NCBI GenBank assembly: GCA_025201805.1
Contig: MU619250.1
Span: 212,390 to 276,389, forward strand
Source of the DNA: Parasitella parasitica
Taxonomy: Eukaryota; Mucoromycota; Mucoromycetes; Mucorales; Mucoraceae
Length of the DNA: 64,000 bases
Direction of reading: 5' to 3'
Position 1 is the stretch's first letter, and each line of letters begins with the position of its first letter. Below are positions 12,390-25,871 of the stretch, in pieces. A program made the position numbers and the translations under genes. A model generated the notes under the pieces. That model did not search any database, was not told the DNA's origin, and saw only the letters and a list, made by a program, of their open reading frames with translations.

Positions 12390-15300
12390 TTTATGTGTAT
12401 TTAGATAATTTTGTGATTGAAATCAGAAAGAAATGGATTGCTTTGTATTTATATTGCATTTTACATTAGGGTCTCTCACTCTTTTGACTCCCCCACCCCC
12501 AACCCCCCTTTTTCTATTTCCAAAAAGGTACAAAGCTTTGAACCTTTTTCTTTAGCGGAGCGTGTCAAATGAATAAAAAAGAAGCCCTGTGCACACAACA
12601 CGCACGTAAATATATAATATGTCCCTTATAAAGTTAAAGGCTTTTTTCTTGAATGATAATGTGTATATATATAAATCTATATACGTCTGAGATCTAGCAT
12701 AGAAACGTATGTAAAAGTTGTTATAGTTGTATACATGTTGTCAAGCATTGTTAATCGATCAATCATAATATTACAATAAAAATGTGTAAAGCACACTGAT
12801 AAAATATACTATTATGCTTGATCAAAATTGATAACGATTTGATAAGGGGACCCACATCTTTACAAAAGAGGATTAGCCAAATCACTTTCTATATCAAGCA
12901 ATGATATATCGTCATTGACAAAAGCCTTGGGTTTCTTGGTTTATAGAACCCCACATAATGCCACACCATGAAAAGGGGGAGTACAGAGCCGTTTTGATCT
13001 TTAAGGGACACCCCCCACGCTAACTATTATCTCATCAGCAAATCAAAATCCATATTGCTATGTTTCTCGGCATGTGAGCCTTTTGGCTACCTCTTTTCCT
13101 TATGCTTTACATGTTAGTAATAATGTATACCAAGGTCTCAATTGTGTAACTGTACGTATATAACCTTGAAAACTTTGTTATTATTTTACAAGTCTGTGTG
13201 AAAAGATAGTAGTACTTGACTAATAATTATTTGTTGATGAATATACCTCTAATAATGCAGCTATAAAAAATGAGGGGTGGAAAATGGTTTTAAATAAAGC
13301 ACACCATCATCCACAGAAACTACACAGCAAGCATTTCAAAATATTCATGCATAACTTTATCCAACTTTTTCCGCCTTGATGAATATCTTTGCGAAAGAAG
13401 CGTTTTCAAGGGACCCACTCATGGAAAAGAATGATGACATGAAGTGTAACACAGACGCAACTCTCTACAATATTATGGAGATTGTCGTTATTTTCCAGTC
13501 TATACATCTTATCAGAGCCATAATAAATATAATAATCTTATACGTGTGTATCACCGCTGTGATATAGTAAATACAGCATTTGATGAAATGAATAAATTAG
13601 TTTAGCTGGAATTACAAAAGCAGTGTGAAGATCTCAAAGTCCAATCTTCCAAAATTGCATGAGATTTCGGGTTTGATCCCCCCAACACGATCAATACCCG
13701 TGACCTAACGGACATTTCGTCAGATCTTTTATGTGATGACTTGTCATTGCATTCCTTGTTGATATAATAAACGAAACAATTATTCATGCACTAATTATTC
13801 AATTTGATATTAGCTGTTCTAGATGATCTATTTAAAATATTTTTTTTTTCGATAAAAGGTCGGATGATTGTATGTTTTACAGATATTTGCTTATTCAAAT
13901 GGTGTCATTGTACACAGATTTAGTATGGGAGAGTCACCCCTTAACAGCGCAAACAATCCTTGGAGAAACTGCCTTTAGTACATGCTAATGTTACACTGTA
14001 ACCGAGAAGCCCGATCCGAAATCCTATCTACAAAAATATTTCATGTCTTTACCTACTAAATTCAAGTTTGTGCATGTGCAGAAGTGAAGGCTTTATTGAC
14101 TATTTAGTTATAATTGGATTTTCTTTTTTTATTTTTTTAAGCTACTGTCTAGATTTTGGAATGACCATAGAGTGCCATACAGTCGAGGCTTTTTACGTCA
14201 CTTTTCATTTCTTTGCCACTAAGTTTATAGTTTCGGTGTACGTTTCCATAGCCTAGATTGAGTGATTTGTTAGTAACTGGACCCATATTTATAGCACACG
14301 CCGTATATATATTATAACTTGCTCATATTAACCTTTGATCATAATGACGAAACAATATGGTGCTATGCTTCTGCCATCAATATCAGCCATGTGAAACTAG
14401 CTTTCTGTAATTTTTTTTTTTTTTGAGGTTTATGATGTTGAACAAGTCAGGCAAGTAATCATGCGCTACTATTAAATATAAGCTAAACTTACTATGCTGT
14501 GACTAATTAGTTCATACATAATCAAATCATTTCANNNNNNNNNNNNNNNNNNNNNNNNNAAAAAAAAAAGGCGGGAGAATCGATTTGGGGGTATTGGATG
14601 ATTGAGATCATTCAAAGCAAGATGCCCAATGTGCTCTTATAATGATTTATCTTCCAAGAACCAAGGGATCATGTCAAAATTTGGTCTTCGGGTTTTTTCT
14701 TCAACGCTTGCTAAATACAGTAAATCATTTGAGGAAAATATTGGAAATAGCGTCATATTTGATTTCTAAAATAATGAAAATGTAGAGTAACTGAATATAC
14801 ATCGAATGTGTATGATCGAACGAAAGACTCAAAATTATTCTTTTAAGGTAAAGCCAAGAAAACAAATACAACTTCCACTACAACTCTGTTTCACAGATGC
14901 AATAAAACTTTTTAGCTGGATTTTAGCATGAAAACACAACTATGTAAGATGGCATATACTCGATTGTATGTAAATCATGTATCATGCCTATATCAGAGTC
15001 TATTAGTAATTAAATTCGATTTCGAAAATATGTTGATACGTATGGCTCACAAAACCTCACATATGGTATCCAGAAAAACGTCGGTATCAGGCGATAGGAT
15101 AATTATGAAGAAGCTGCATAATCTAGTGATATAACAGCAGTAAATTAAATCTGAAATTTTCAAAATGGGTATATCAATGGATATGCATCAATCATATTTT
15201 TACCGTTTCCCATCAATTTGAATATATTCTCTCCAAAAAGAACCAATGTGTATCATCAGAGTCTAGCATTAGTAAATACAAGTATAAGCACAAGCAGTTC

Positions 15301-18300
15301 ATGTAATTTAAAAAAAAAAGTAGGATATGTGAGTATACAAGAGAATAACATAATCAGAAGAATTGATGACAGATTCATCATACATAATCTGGATAACTCC
15401 AATTATCGCTTCTTACTCTATAGTACGGTATCAAAAGAGCACATTGAAAATAACGATTTTAGCATTGAGCTTTTCCCATTTTTTTATATTTATTTGCTTA
15501 CTTAGTTGTTACCAAACCCAATAAATATGCTTGTCTACCATTGATATTTGCTTCCATAGGATACAATGGTCGCCACCATTTTAAACTCAGTTGTCATAGG
15601 AACTGTTCCTGATCGGATCTAAAGCCAAATACCACTGGTTATTCCAGAATAAATAAAAGTAATTAATAGAATGTCTTGTATAAGAAACCAGCAATATGAG
15701 TCCTACTTGTTCTAAATGACGAAACTTATACATGAATGATTCACAATTACAGTGATCAGTTGGTTCAATATAAATAGGCTTGCTCTGACTAATACTGTGT
15801 TCTAGTCTTCTTTGTCAATTGAACGCCAAACATGATCTGATTGCATATCTATTGATTGATTCATGTGGACTAATTCTATGAATATAGACAACTTCTTATC
15901 AATCGGTCTTCGGTTTGTATTTGGAAAAGTAACATTGTCTCTATTACCTTCTCATTTCATAGATATCGACATTTTCATTTTTTTATCTTCAAAATATTTT
16001 GACCAAATATCTGTTATTTATGAAAACCAAAGCTGTTTTTTTGCTTTACATAACTTCAATGAGATGGTATTTTTTATAATCATATCATTATCTATCCGTT
16101 CTGAAAAAATATATTAAACGTGTTGTGCCAGAGTAAAAGGCGCAGTGAAATGTTGTGTAATTGTCGAATGAAAAGAAGTAAATAAGACTTTCTCTGAATA
16201 AAAACAGATACAAAACTGAAGACTTTTATCGACATAAGATATGATATCTATTCATACTAAAATATACCTTATTCAATGTTTATCCGCAAAACATCTAACA
16301 AGAAGTGTCAAACAATATTAAATCACAGCATTTCCAGGACAGACCTATTCTTCTGTTCAACATTGAAGGGAAGATGCGAGTAAGATGTCTCCCCGACATC
16401 CCGCGACCTGGTCTTGATGTAATCTTTGAATAAGCCTGGAACCTTGCAAGAGGTTCAATTACAAGTTGTAGCTTATTCCTTATTTGTAAAAGAATTACCA
16501 ACAATTAATATCATGCTTCGTACATTATAACTATGTTAGATATGACAAATGTAGCCTTTATATGGATACAACATCACTTACTTTTGCGAAGAAGTGAGAT
16601 CTACATAGAAGGGAATATGGTTTTATGTCAAAATCATTCAGTAAAATGAACCAGCCAAAGAGCTTTACTTTTATTAGAAATACATCTTCTGGATGTATTT
16701 ATATCAACCAACATTATGTGTTAACATCATAAATGTATGGCTGTAACTAAGGTTTACTATATATAGCATGTTGTGTAAATCACTGTTTTACCAACGCTTA
16801 TTGGCTTTAATCCCTTGATCTGGCTACAAGCCCTATAGCATGTTATTGATATAAAATATGGGCTTACTTATTCCATGCATTTTAAGCAATGAAAATTCTG
16901 AAAACAAGGCTGTTGAAATTCACTGAATTTTATCACAATTTTTTTTTAAATGAATGAACAGATTCAAGGCAAAGACACGTATTAGAGATGTACGGATATT
17001 ACGACTTACCTTAAATCGTTGTTAAGAGCTGAAAGCTGTTAAAGCTCGCATCTTCTCTGAAGATGTAGTGTACATGGTGTGTTTTCATAGCACCCTTTTT
17101 TAGCATGCCTCGATGAAAGCATGGTGGCGCAAGCTGTGTGAAAAGCGTAGATTCTACAACAATAACTGACCAACTCGCATTCTTGATGTTTACGACCATG
17201 GATGTCCTTTCAGTGTAATCAATTCTTTTTAATGGTGAACTACAGTACAACTCCAAACACTTTGATATAATTTCCCTTTTGCTGTTTTTGTGTCGCAGGT
17301 ACCACACCCGGGGGGAATTACCTGTTTAATTATCACTACCTTAAATTAGTTATCGTAATAAAAGTCGTTCTGTATTTAATTACAATTTAATATCTGTATA
17401 CTTTTATCTTAGTTGATTTAGTAGTGTATTGGAAGGAGCACACCTGGTATTTGTTGAGGAAACCAGTTTAATGATGCCGCTGTGGAACCCTTTGTAATAC
17501 TTTCATGTTAATTTTATGTCGTTCTACTGAAGAGTATGAAAATACTGTTTTCAAATTGATTTGCAATTGCAAAATTCCAAGAAATGACATAAAATTGTTC
17601 ACAGTACTACTTTGACTAAGCTGTAAATTTTGATGACTGTAACTTCGTATTCATCATTAGCATATACCAAAATAGTGCAAGTAGATTGTTTGGTAAAAGA
17701 AGGAGGTATCTCGTACATTTCCATGACATATTGCATCTATAGTAGTTTTAATCATCAATAGAATAACTGTTTTCTGAGGAAATTTCATTGAACTTCTTTA
17801 CTCGATGTATATTGTAATGAGTCAAGTAGCTGCAAAAAAAAACCCCAAAACTCGCAGAAAAGTGAGATGCACATGGTAACATACTTCTCATAAAAGCGTG
17901 TTATCTTAACAGTAGCAGACTTAACGTAGCCGATAGACAGCTCCGTAAATTATCGATGTATAGCAATCATGTATGCACTTTACAAAGCCAAATTTTTTCA
18001 TTTAATTCAGATAGCATTACGGTTGCTTCCAAAAAAAATTTATCAAAATGTATATCGTAAAAGCTGTACAATGTGCATCTTTTTGAATATATCGATCAGT
18101 CCTTTGACCTTTCAGCAACTGATGCATTTGATGCGGCTTCTACCGCATGTCTTGCACTAGTCACTTTTTTTTTTTTTTACCTGATCCCTAATTCAATGAA
18201 TTGTCGTGTCCAGAAAAGTATGAACTGTTGCCTTTTGTCATTTGATGCAACCTGGATAATATTAACAACTGAAGGAAGCTATCTTTTTTCCAAACTGTAT

Positions 18301-18305
18301 TCGAT
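12390..18305. other. Gene-free region of 5.9 kb containing an assembly gap
   Basis: No frame above about 100 codons and no splice-joinable series of frames with recognisable similarity on either strand. The DNA is strongly AT-rich. A run of 25 N at 14535-14559 marks a scaffold gap or collapsed homopolymer. Frames at 13376, 15218, 15863 and 17011-17307 (-) look random. Old, decayed repeats are possible but I cannot identify a family. Confidence 0.55.
14535..14559. other. Assembly gap (25 N)
   Basis: Twenty-five ambiguous bases directly followed by a run of ten A. The true length of the missing sequence is unknown. Confidence 0.99.
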
Positions 18306-21300
18306 ATGGCAGCACCACCAACAAAAATAGTTTTTCTAATTGATGAACAATCCATCCTCACATCAAAGGTCCAGCTGGATCATTTAAAGGTGTCCATCAT
18401 GCGCATTCTTTTATTTTACCGTTCGCAGCAGCAACAGGTTCTTTGGGGATATCGTTTCTTCAGTACACAAACAAGATACGCAGCCAATTCTATCCGACAT
18501 TTTTATACCCTGGACAAAGACTCTTTTGCCCGCATCGATAACGAATACCAGAAGAGAAATGCAGACCGACCTGGCACAGCAGTTATAGGGACGCCCATTA
18601 TGCGTATAAAGCAAGTGCTCAAGGATGTCATTGGTGATTTTCAATGGGAAAACACTGATCTCTGCACTTCTAATCCTGCGCAAAACTACATCTTTCTTTT
18701 TACAGGATGCCCTTCTGATGAAAACGATTTGTATCGATTTTTCATTGGTTCTGCAGACCAAGAAGAGCAAGAAAGAGAGTTGGGCGAGGAAATAAACAGT
18801 ACGAAATCTAGCATAGCATCTTATGAAATACCTCAGTACTTTCAAGGAGTCAAGGACAAGCTTGCTGCAACATTGCTGCAAAGCTACAATGAACGCCATA
18901 TTTCATTAAACTTGATTGATACAGATTTCAAATGCGCATCCAGCAGCCCCCAAACACAGCTTATAAATCGGCTCATAAAACAGGGATTTATGTCATGGCT
19001 AGAAATGTTTGGAGGAACATATGCATTGTATCAAATGTTGATTCGCAAAAATGACATATATGGCCACTCTTTTCTGTCTGAATTTACAAACATATTCCCT
19101 TTGCGACGACAAGCGATGGTAAATACCCACATCCCTGCTTGGAAGGGTCCCTTCAAAACCCAATTAGGCAAAACTCTCGGCAACTTTGCATTGTATTCGT
19201 CTATTCGGGGTGCTCATTATCAGCCATCGTCTTTGGCTTTTATTAGAGAAATTCGTACAGTCAATGTTGTCCATGCAAGTCAATTTTCAGTCTCATGGCT
19301 CATGAAAAGGACAGCCCAAGATGCGAACGTTGATTACAAGTTGACTTATCAGGAGGGAGACTCTTTCAATGAGTTTAACATTATCCTCGACGAACTGTTT
19401 GCCACTCAATCCATCTTGATTGCTGATTTGGTTCCCATGGTTGGTTTTGAGAATATGGCTCGAAAGGTTTGTATCGAGCCCTATTCAAGATGCAGTGCTT
19501 CACTTCGGTTTTTAAACATTGATCAGCTTCCGTCAACACTGAACCTAAAGAATGTAATGGTAGATCTTGATTACCCAATTGGGACGTATATGACCAGTAT
19601 CAAAGTACAAATCAAATTGCCAGAGGCACCTTTACCTGCTAAAAATCGATCGTGCAAGCTGTTTGCTGAATTACCGAATTGGATGACGAAACTCAAAATA
19701 GATGACAAGACAGCTGTAGATGAACCGCAGGCAGAAGAACAGCCCGTGAAAATACCAGTGATAGAGGTGAACTATGCCGAGAAAAACATGCTATTGCCAG
19801 TCAATGTGGATATGATGGGAAAGGCATTGAAAAAGATTTACTTGGAAACACTGTATACCCAAAAGGTAATCTTTAATAGTAGACGGCATCAGAGCATGAC
19901 ATTAATGCATGTGAACCAGGATTTCATCGACACTGCAATTATAAAGATCAATAAGTGCATTGCCCATTTGCTGAAGAATGATCATAGCAGGGAGGACATC
20001 ATTTCTACTATTTTTGATTACACCATGCCGTTAGCTGATCTTGATATGAAGCACCACAATGAGATCCCTAATGCCCATAATACACCTAGCAGTGGAAACT
20101 ACTCGCTAGAACAAACGTATCAGTATCAATGGTGGAGGCATGTCAAATCAAGAGCTCACGTCAGCCCACATTTCGAACGCATGAACTGTGTTGCCTTGAA
20201 ATTGAGGGAGTAAGTGCTGATAGCATGATATCTAGACCTGCAATAACCAACAGAATAATAGAGCTCAACTCCAAGTGATTAATTATTGCTTTATTTGCAA
20301 GCTGATAGACAATCCCAAGCAACTTGAAATCTACAAACGAGATCCTTTTGACGAGGCACGAAATTTCTTTTCTAAAGTGGTTGTCATCTTCAGTATGAAC
20401 GACGATATCTCTGACTTTTTGACTGGATTAGATTCTGAAGAAGGCACACGAGCTGCTCGAAAACGAGATCCTTGTGAGCTAAGTGATCATGCGTTTGCTC
20501 AGGTTTTAGGCAAAAGGTATGAGCTCATTTTAAGCATTTGGAAAAAGCAGCTAATGAATTTTGTATTTTGGTAGATTTCATGAATTGTCTGATTTAGTCG
20601 CTTATTTTAAGGAATCTGCTGGAGCCGATGATATGGCATCTGCATCCTCCAGTGATTCCGAAGATGGTTTGGACGAAACTGAAGAGCAAACCCGACATCA
20701 GCCATCATCATCGAAGCGCCCTGTTTTGCAATCACGCACTGCATCTGGTAAACCACTGACGTTTATAATAGACCAATTTGATTAACAATCTATACCTCAG
20801 ATACCCGAATCGTCAAGCCTTACCATCCGCCTCAAAAGGCAGCTGCAAAACCTTCTCATTCGCTTAAACTGGAATCGAAACTAGCCAAATCCTTCCTTCC
20901 CCAAAAGATAACTAGATCTAGTAGCAATACATTAGACCTTTTCTATAAACGCATGGTCAATGTGACGCCGAGTACCACCACCAGTAAAGAATCTCATCGT
21001 GGTGAAGCTACCAAAGAATCTATTGCGAAAATGAAACGTGCTGCAGTTCATGGTCGACCTACAATGAAGCGAGCGGGCAGTTTTACAAAAAGTGCATTGT
21101 CGCCAAGAAGACCAAACAGAGCAGTATCCATGCTGTCCCAAGCGCCACAAGAAACAGGCACCGTTATTCTACGAAGGGACAATAGCATACCAAACCCTGA
21201 GACTACCCCCAGAACATCATTGAATCGATACCTCGGGACTAATCTTTTTGCAGACTATGCCGAGGCATGCTTGGTAAGCGAGAAATGAATGAAAAAAAAA

Positions 21301-22023
21301 AAAAAAAAAAGGCTCATTGTGATAAAGTCTCCTTCATCCAGGACTTCGCCCACAACGTCCAGAACAGACACCAGTTATGTGCAATCCGACTATCCTCAAG
21401 CGCCAAAGACACCGCAAGGAACATCCTCTCGTTTCAGAAAGATAATGATGGACAGAACACCACAAAGGCACAATGATGAGGACGAAGGCGGCAAAGATGA
21501 GTTTAGTGTCACGCTGGATGGCCAGGAAAGTAAACCACCTTATACACCTCGCACAGCAGCCCGAAGAGAACGAGACCGCATCGATCGATCAGAAGTTATG
21601 CACAATCCAGGTCGGAATCTCACCTTGAAGTTTGAAAACATCAAAAAGGAAGAAGAAAAAGAGAGAAACACGCTTGCCATCAAACGAAAAAGAGACATAT
21701 TCGATGACGATGAGGACGACGATGACGATGGCAATGGCGATGGCGATGACGATGGCAACGACGATCAAGAAGATGAGCAGGAGAATGTCAACCCTTCGAG
21801 TCCCGCTACAGGAACAACAACGCCATCAAGGCCGGTTGTGAAAAGATCAAAAACATTTGATTTCGACAATTTTTACAACAATGCCTTTGACACACCACCT
21901 GTTCAATTTGGTGGGCAATTGAATGGTATCGATGATGACGACGACGATGATAGTGATGATAATGATTTGGATACAGTGCTCAATACGAGCAGTAGAAAGG
22001 GCTTTGTATCAGCATTAAAATAA
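18306..22023 (+). CDS. Treslin/TICRR-like DNA replication initiation factor (Sld3 counterpart)
   Basis: Five exons (18306-20209, 20262-20516, 20575-20747, 20801-21273, 21328-22023) give 1166 aa. The N-terminus (KIVFLIDEQS, then VLWGYRFFSTQ about 50 residues later, then a VLKDVIGDFQW segment and IFLFTGCPSDENDLYRFF) follows the order of conserved blocks I know from the vWA-like N-terminal domain of animal Treslin. A helical segment around residues 500-600 may be the Sld3/Treslin Cdc45-binding domain. The C-terminal half is basic, then acidic (runs of Asp near 21710 and 21930), and carries candidate CDK sites at Thr833, Ser878, Thr913, Ser936, Ser942 and Thr963. In animals and yeast, CDK-phosphorylated Treslin/Sld3 binds TopBP1/Dpb11 to load Cdc45 on Mcm2-7. 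The assignment rests on remembered motif order and is not a database hit. The first intron must end at 20261; the AG at 20253 gives a stop. Confidence 0.68.
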
Positions 22024-22408
22024 AACAAATCACACTAAGCCTTGCCCAATGTTGGGGATTTGTTGTGATCCAGCAATCACTCTTAACTTTGTCAATAGTA
22101 TGCTCACTTCTATCGACGTTCATTGTATGGTTACGCTCTTTTGGAAATCACCTATTGCCATTGTACATGATAAATCGAAGAAAAGAGGTTCATTGATCTT
22201 GAAAATGGATTCAGGATAATCACCCCGTTTTGCTACTGTAAATGAAATCAGCCACAAAAGGGTTCGTTTCCGGTTAGGCGAATGGATATATTTAGTGCAA
22301 ACATCACATTATGCTCGAATAGTCTTGAGTTCTTTTCTTTTTCTCTCTCTTTTTTCTTCTTCTTCTTTTTCATATTCATTTACTTATATTTATTCGCATC
22401 ATCACAAT
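22024..22408. promoter_or_regulatory. Spacer with CT-rich leader upstream of the NIPA-like gene
   Basis: Between two genes on the same strand. A pyrimidine-rich tract (22331-22370, repeats of TTC/TCT) lies 40-80 bases before the ATG at 22409, typical of fungal 5' leaders. No TATA box is obvious. Confidence 0.45.
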
Positions 22409-24350
22409 ATGAGTTCAACTAATGGAACTGTAAATCCATTTGCAACCGACACAACGGGAGAGCAGGCAGGGTTATATAAAGGCATTGGCGTTTCATTGGC
22501 CGTAGCTAGTGGTAATACATATTTATGTGTGTGCTATAGCCTACGCAGTACAGTTGACCAAGTCTTTCTTTGAACAGGCATATTCATTGGCAGCAGTTTT
22601 GTATTCAAAAAGAAAGGTCTATTACAATCAATCGAAAAAAAAAAAAAAAAAACCAACATCGCCTAAAAGAATAAATTGCTGATTTTCGGTTTATTTGGTT
22701 TTGTTTGTATGTTTATAGGAGGTATTGCTGGCGAAGGCTACACCTATTTGAAATCAGCAATGTGGTGGGCTGGCATGATTCTTAGTATGTTCATTTACAC
22801 AATTGAGAATTCACAGATTTTTAATACTTTGTAATGTAGTGATTGTAGGTGAACTTTGCAACTTCATAGCCTACGCTTTTACTCAGGCTATCCTCGTTAC
22901 TCCACTAGGTGCATTAAGCGTTGTGATTAGGTAAGTCATACCCACAAGACGAATACCAAAAAAAAAATACTAAATGATCTGCAGTGCTGTCCTTTCATCC
23001 ATATTTTTAAAAGAGCGTCTTAGTTTTCAGGGCAAAATAGGCTGCCTTCAATGTATTTTAGGAGCCATAGTAATTGTTCTGCATGCACCCGAACAAAGTT
23101 CAGCAGATACAACGATTGAAGCATTCAAGCATTTGGTATTATCAGTCGGTAAGTCAGTAAATTTTATGCTACCTGGCATTGCATTCTAAAACGATACGTG
23201 TCCAGGTTTTTTGGTGTACAGTGGTATTGCAGTTGCAGTCTCGTTGGTGTTGGTCTTTTATTGCGGGCCAAGGTGGGGTAAAAAGAACATGCTAGTGTAC
23301 ATTTCTGTATGCTCCTTAATTGGATCTATCTCTGTTGTTTTTACTCAAGGGCTAGGCTCTGCTATCGTCCATTCAATCACCCAAGAAAATCAGTTTACAA
23401 ACTGGTTCATTTATCTTGTTTTAGGGATTGTGGTTGTTACTCTGATAGTTGAAATAGTCTATCTAAACAAGGCGCTAAACTTGTTTAATACTGCTCTTGT
23501 TACTCCCACTTACTATGTCATCTTCACCACTATGACTATTGTGAGCTCCATTGTCCTGTACCGAGGTTTCGATGCGTCTCCTGTCGACGTGGCGACCTGC
23601 GTTCTCGGGTTCCTGAGTATATGCTCCGGTGTTGCTCTCTTGCATAATTCGAAAAGCCAACCTTCTTCGTCTTCAGAAGACGCTGCAAAACCAAAAGATG
23701 ACGATGAAAAAATTTTGCTACAGGATCAACAATTGCAGAATCAACCTCTTTCTCGAAGACGTAGCATGTTTCAAATGTTTGAAAACAACAGCGACGTGAA
23801 CCTCAACAGTCAAGCTGAGCATCATGGATCAGAAAACCCGGGTGCAGCAGACCTGTTCCCTGCTCCGTTTTCGGGCATAAGTCGTTACGCCAGCACAACA
23901 AGACGCAGCCAGTCAATCATAACCAGACATCGAATGCAGTCTGTTGCGGATACCGGTATTCCGCCTCGTAGTCCAGCAGAAACACTAAAATCAAGACCTC
24001 ATTCAAACACCACCTCGATTGGGAATGCAAGCATTGGCGAAGAGGGGTATAATCGAGAAACAAAATGGGAGCATTCAACACATACCGCTTCTAACATACA
24101 AGCGCAAAGCGACTCCAAAGATGATCTGATCTTGGACACAGAAGATGCACAATATCAATCTCAAGACACTACTACAAAGACATTTACATCGGTGTTTAAA
24201 CGAAAGCATACAGCATCATTTTCATTACCTACACACCGAGCTCAAAATGAACTAGATCCCATCAGCAGTATGAGAATGCAGATCAATAGTGGAGAATCAG
24301 AAGATAGAAAAGGGCTAGTTGAAAATAATTGGGATAAATCGCCAGAATAA
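22409..24350 (+). CDS. NIPA-family magnesium transporter
   Basis: Six exons (22409-22511, 22578-22616, 22719-22784, 22840-22930, 22985-23148, 23206-24350) give 535 aa in a consistent frame. Family blocks are [59 protein letters not shown] (split by introns), LQCILGAIVIVLHAPE, and a later NTALVTPTYYVIFTT segment. About nine membrane helices are expected in residues 25-320. The remaining ~200 residues form a Ser/Gln-rich cytosolic tail with no domain I recognise. NIPA proteins move Mg2+ and related divalent cations across plasma or endosomal membranes. Exon 2 ends before GTCTAT, a weak 5' splice site, and intron 2 contains an A18 run. Frame requires this, but a few residues at this junction may be mis-modelled. 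The in-frame GTG-started extension at 22295 lies in the CT-rich leader and is not used. Confidence 0.88.
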
Positions 24351-24738
24351 GTGTATATATAAAGTGGTGGTTCGAGCAAAATCGGCCTGTTTTTTTATTA
24401 ATATAATATACTACATATACATGTGCAAAAAGCGAAAATGAGCAGCACATACATTCAAGATTTGAGATTGTTCTCTTCGTAATGGCATTCCATAGCCGCT
24501 TTGGTTCAAATAATTTTTACTTTTGAGAATCGAGTAACTGGGTTTTCGTCTCGCCCGAGGCACCATTATGTTGCCTCAAAAAAGATTTATTATATACGCG
24601 ATCAGTTCTGTGCTTCAACGAATACCATTACTTAATAAATGTTCTATTCTTTGATGCAATAAAAAAAACCTAGCGCCAAGATGGCATAACAATTGGCAGC
24701 AAAGAACTTTGGCATCATGATTTATTACATATAGATTA
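24351..24738. other. Spacer between convergent genes
   Basis: 3' flanks of the NIPA-like gene (+) and the coactosin-PH gene (-). AT-rich, with several AATAAA-like motifs and no gene. Confidence 0.6.
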
Positions 24739-25840
24739 TTAGATGACTGTCTGAAGAGCTGTCAAAATAGTATCTCTCTCCTTTCTATTATCGGCAAAAA
24801 GCTGATATGCTCCGTTTTGTTGAGTTTCCAAGACAAATGCATTTGGTACAAAAGTCTCGGCATCGATATTGACATTGCTTAATCTCTTGACATTGTTCAA
24901 ATCGAGCACTGCAGCAGGTTTCGGGTCCATCTCGTCACTATAAAGTGCTAAGCTCTTTCCCTTGATGGTGAAATATCTACGTCTCCAAAACTGCAATATG
25001 TTAGCCACCATCCGCCCCAAATTTGTATCCAATTTCATAAACTATGAGACTTACTGGACTTGTGCAAGGCTGTACTGATACATAACCAGAAAGAACAATA
25101 TCCTTGTTCTTCTCTGCCTCTAATAGCCTCAGTTGCAATATTTTCTTTTCTTCAATCGATCGCTCTTCTTCCATCTTCTCCTTCAAAAGTCTTTCTTCTT
25201 CAAGTCTTTTAGCGGTTGCTTCCTCTTTGGCAATTCTCTCGGCCTCTTTTTCTGCAGCTTGGGCAGCCATGGCAGCAGCCTGTCTTTCTTGTTCGTCGAT
25301 TCTCTTTCTTTCCGCTTCGTCTTTTTTCTGTTGCTGTTGCTGGACTAATAGCTGCTTTTGTTTTTCCTCTTCTTCCAACGGCGTTTGTTTCTGTTCAGTG
25401 GCAGTGCTATCCAGTTGTTGCCCCTTCTCTGTGAATCTGTTGCTTGAACTAGAGACTGGAGGAGTGACAAATGTTTCATTGGCTTCTACGAACTCATCAT
25501 CCTGAGCTAATAGTGTAGTATCAGTCGCTACGGTTGGACTGGTAGGCGATACAGGTGATTGCGTCGATTGTCTACGAGACAATCTTTTTTGTGAAAGAGA
25601 TGCTGATGATCTGCGAGATGAAAGCTGGTTGCCATCGCCCAACTTGAGTCTAGAGCGGATGTTGCTATCGCTCAAATCACTCAAAGTAGATGCAGTAATT
25701 TGGGCATTATGTAACTTTAAAGAAGATGCGACAGATCTGCTGTGGACAAGCGCTCTAGCTTTTTATAAAATCCATGTCAATATATATAAGATGTTCTCGA
25801 ATCTTTCTCCTTCTTGAACATTTACCTCTGCGAACACCAC

Positions 25841-25871
<31 letters not shown>

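Noticed and set aside
13602..13689. tRNA-Phe-like string (TGAAGATCT, then GGGTTTGATCCCC)
   Set aside because: No acceptor stem, anticodon stem does not pair, and the distance between the anticodon and T-arm is far too long.
17011..17307. 98-codon minus frame as a transposase fragment
   Set aside because: No DDE/DDD-like or other transposase motif could be found; likely random.
21540..21758. Serine-repeat frame on the minus strand in the Treslin-like gene
   Set aside because: Reverse complement of the Asp codon runs on the sense strand.
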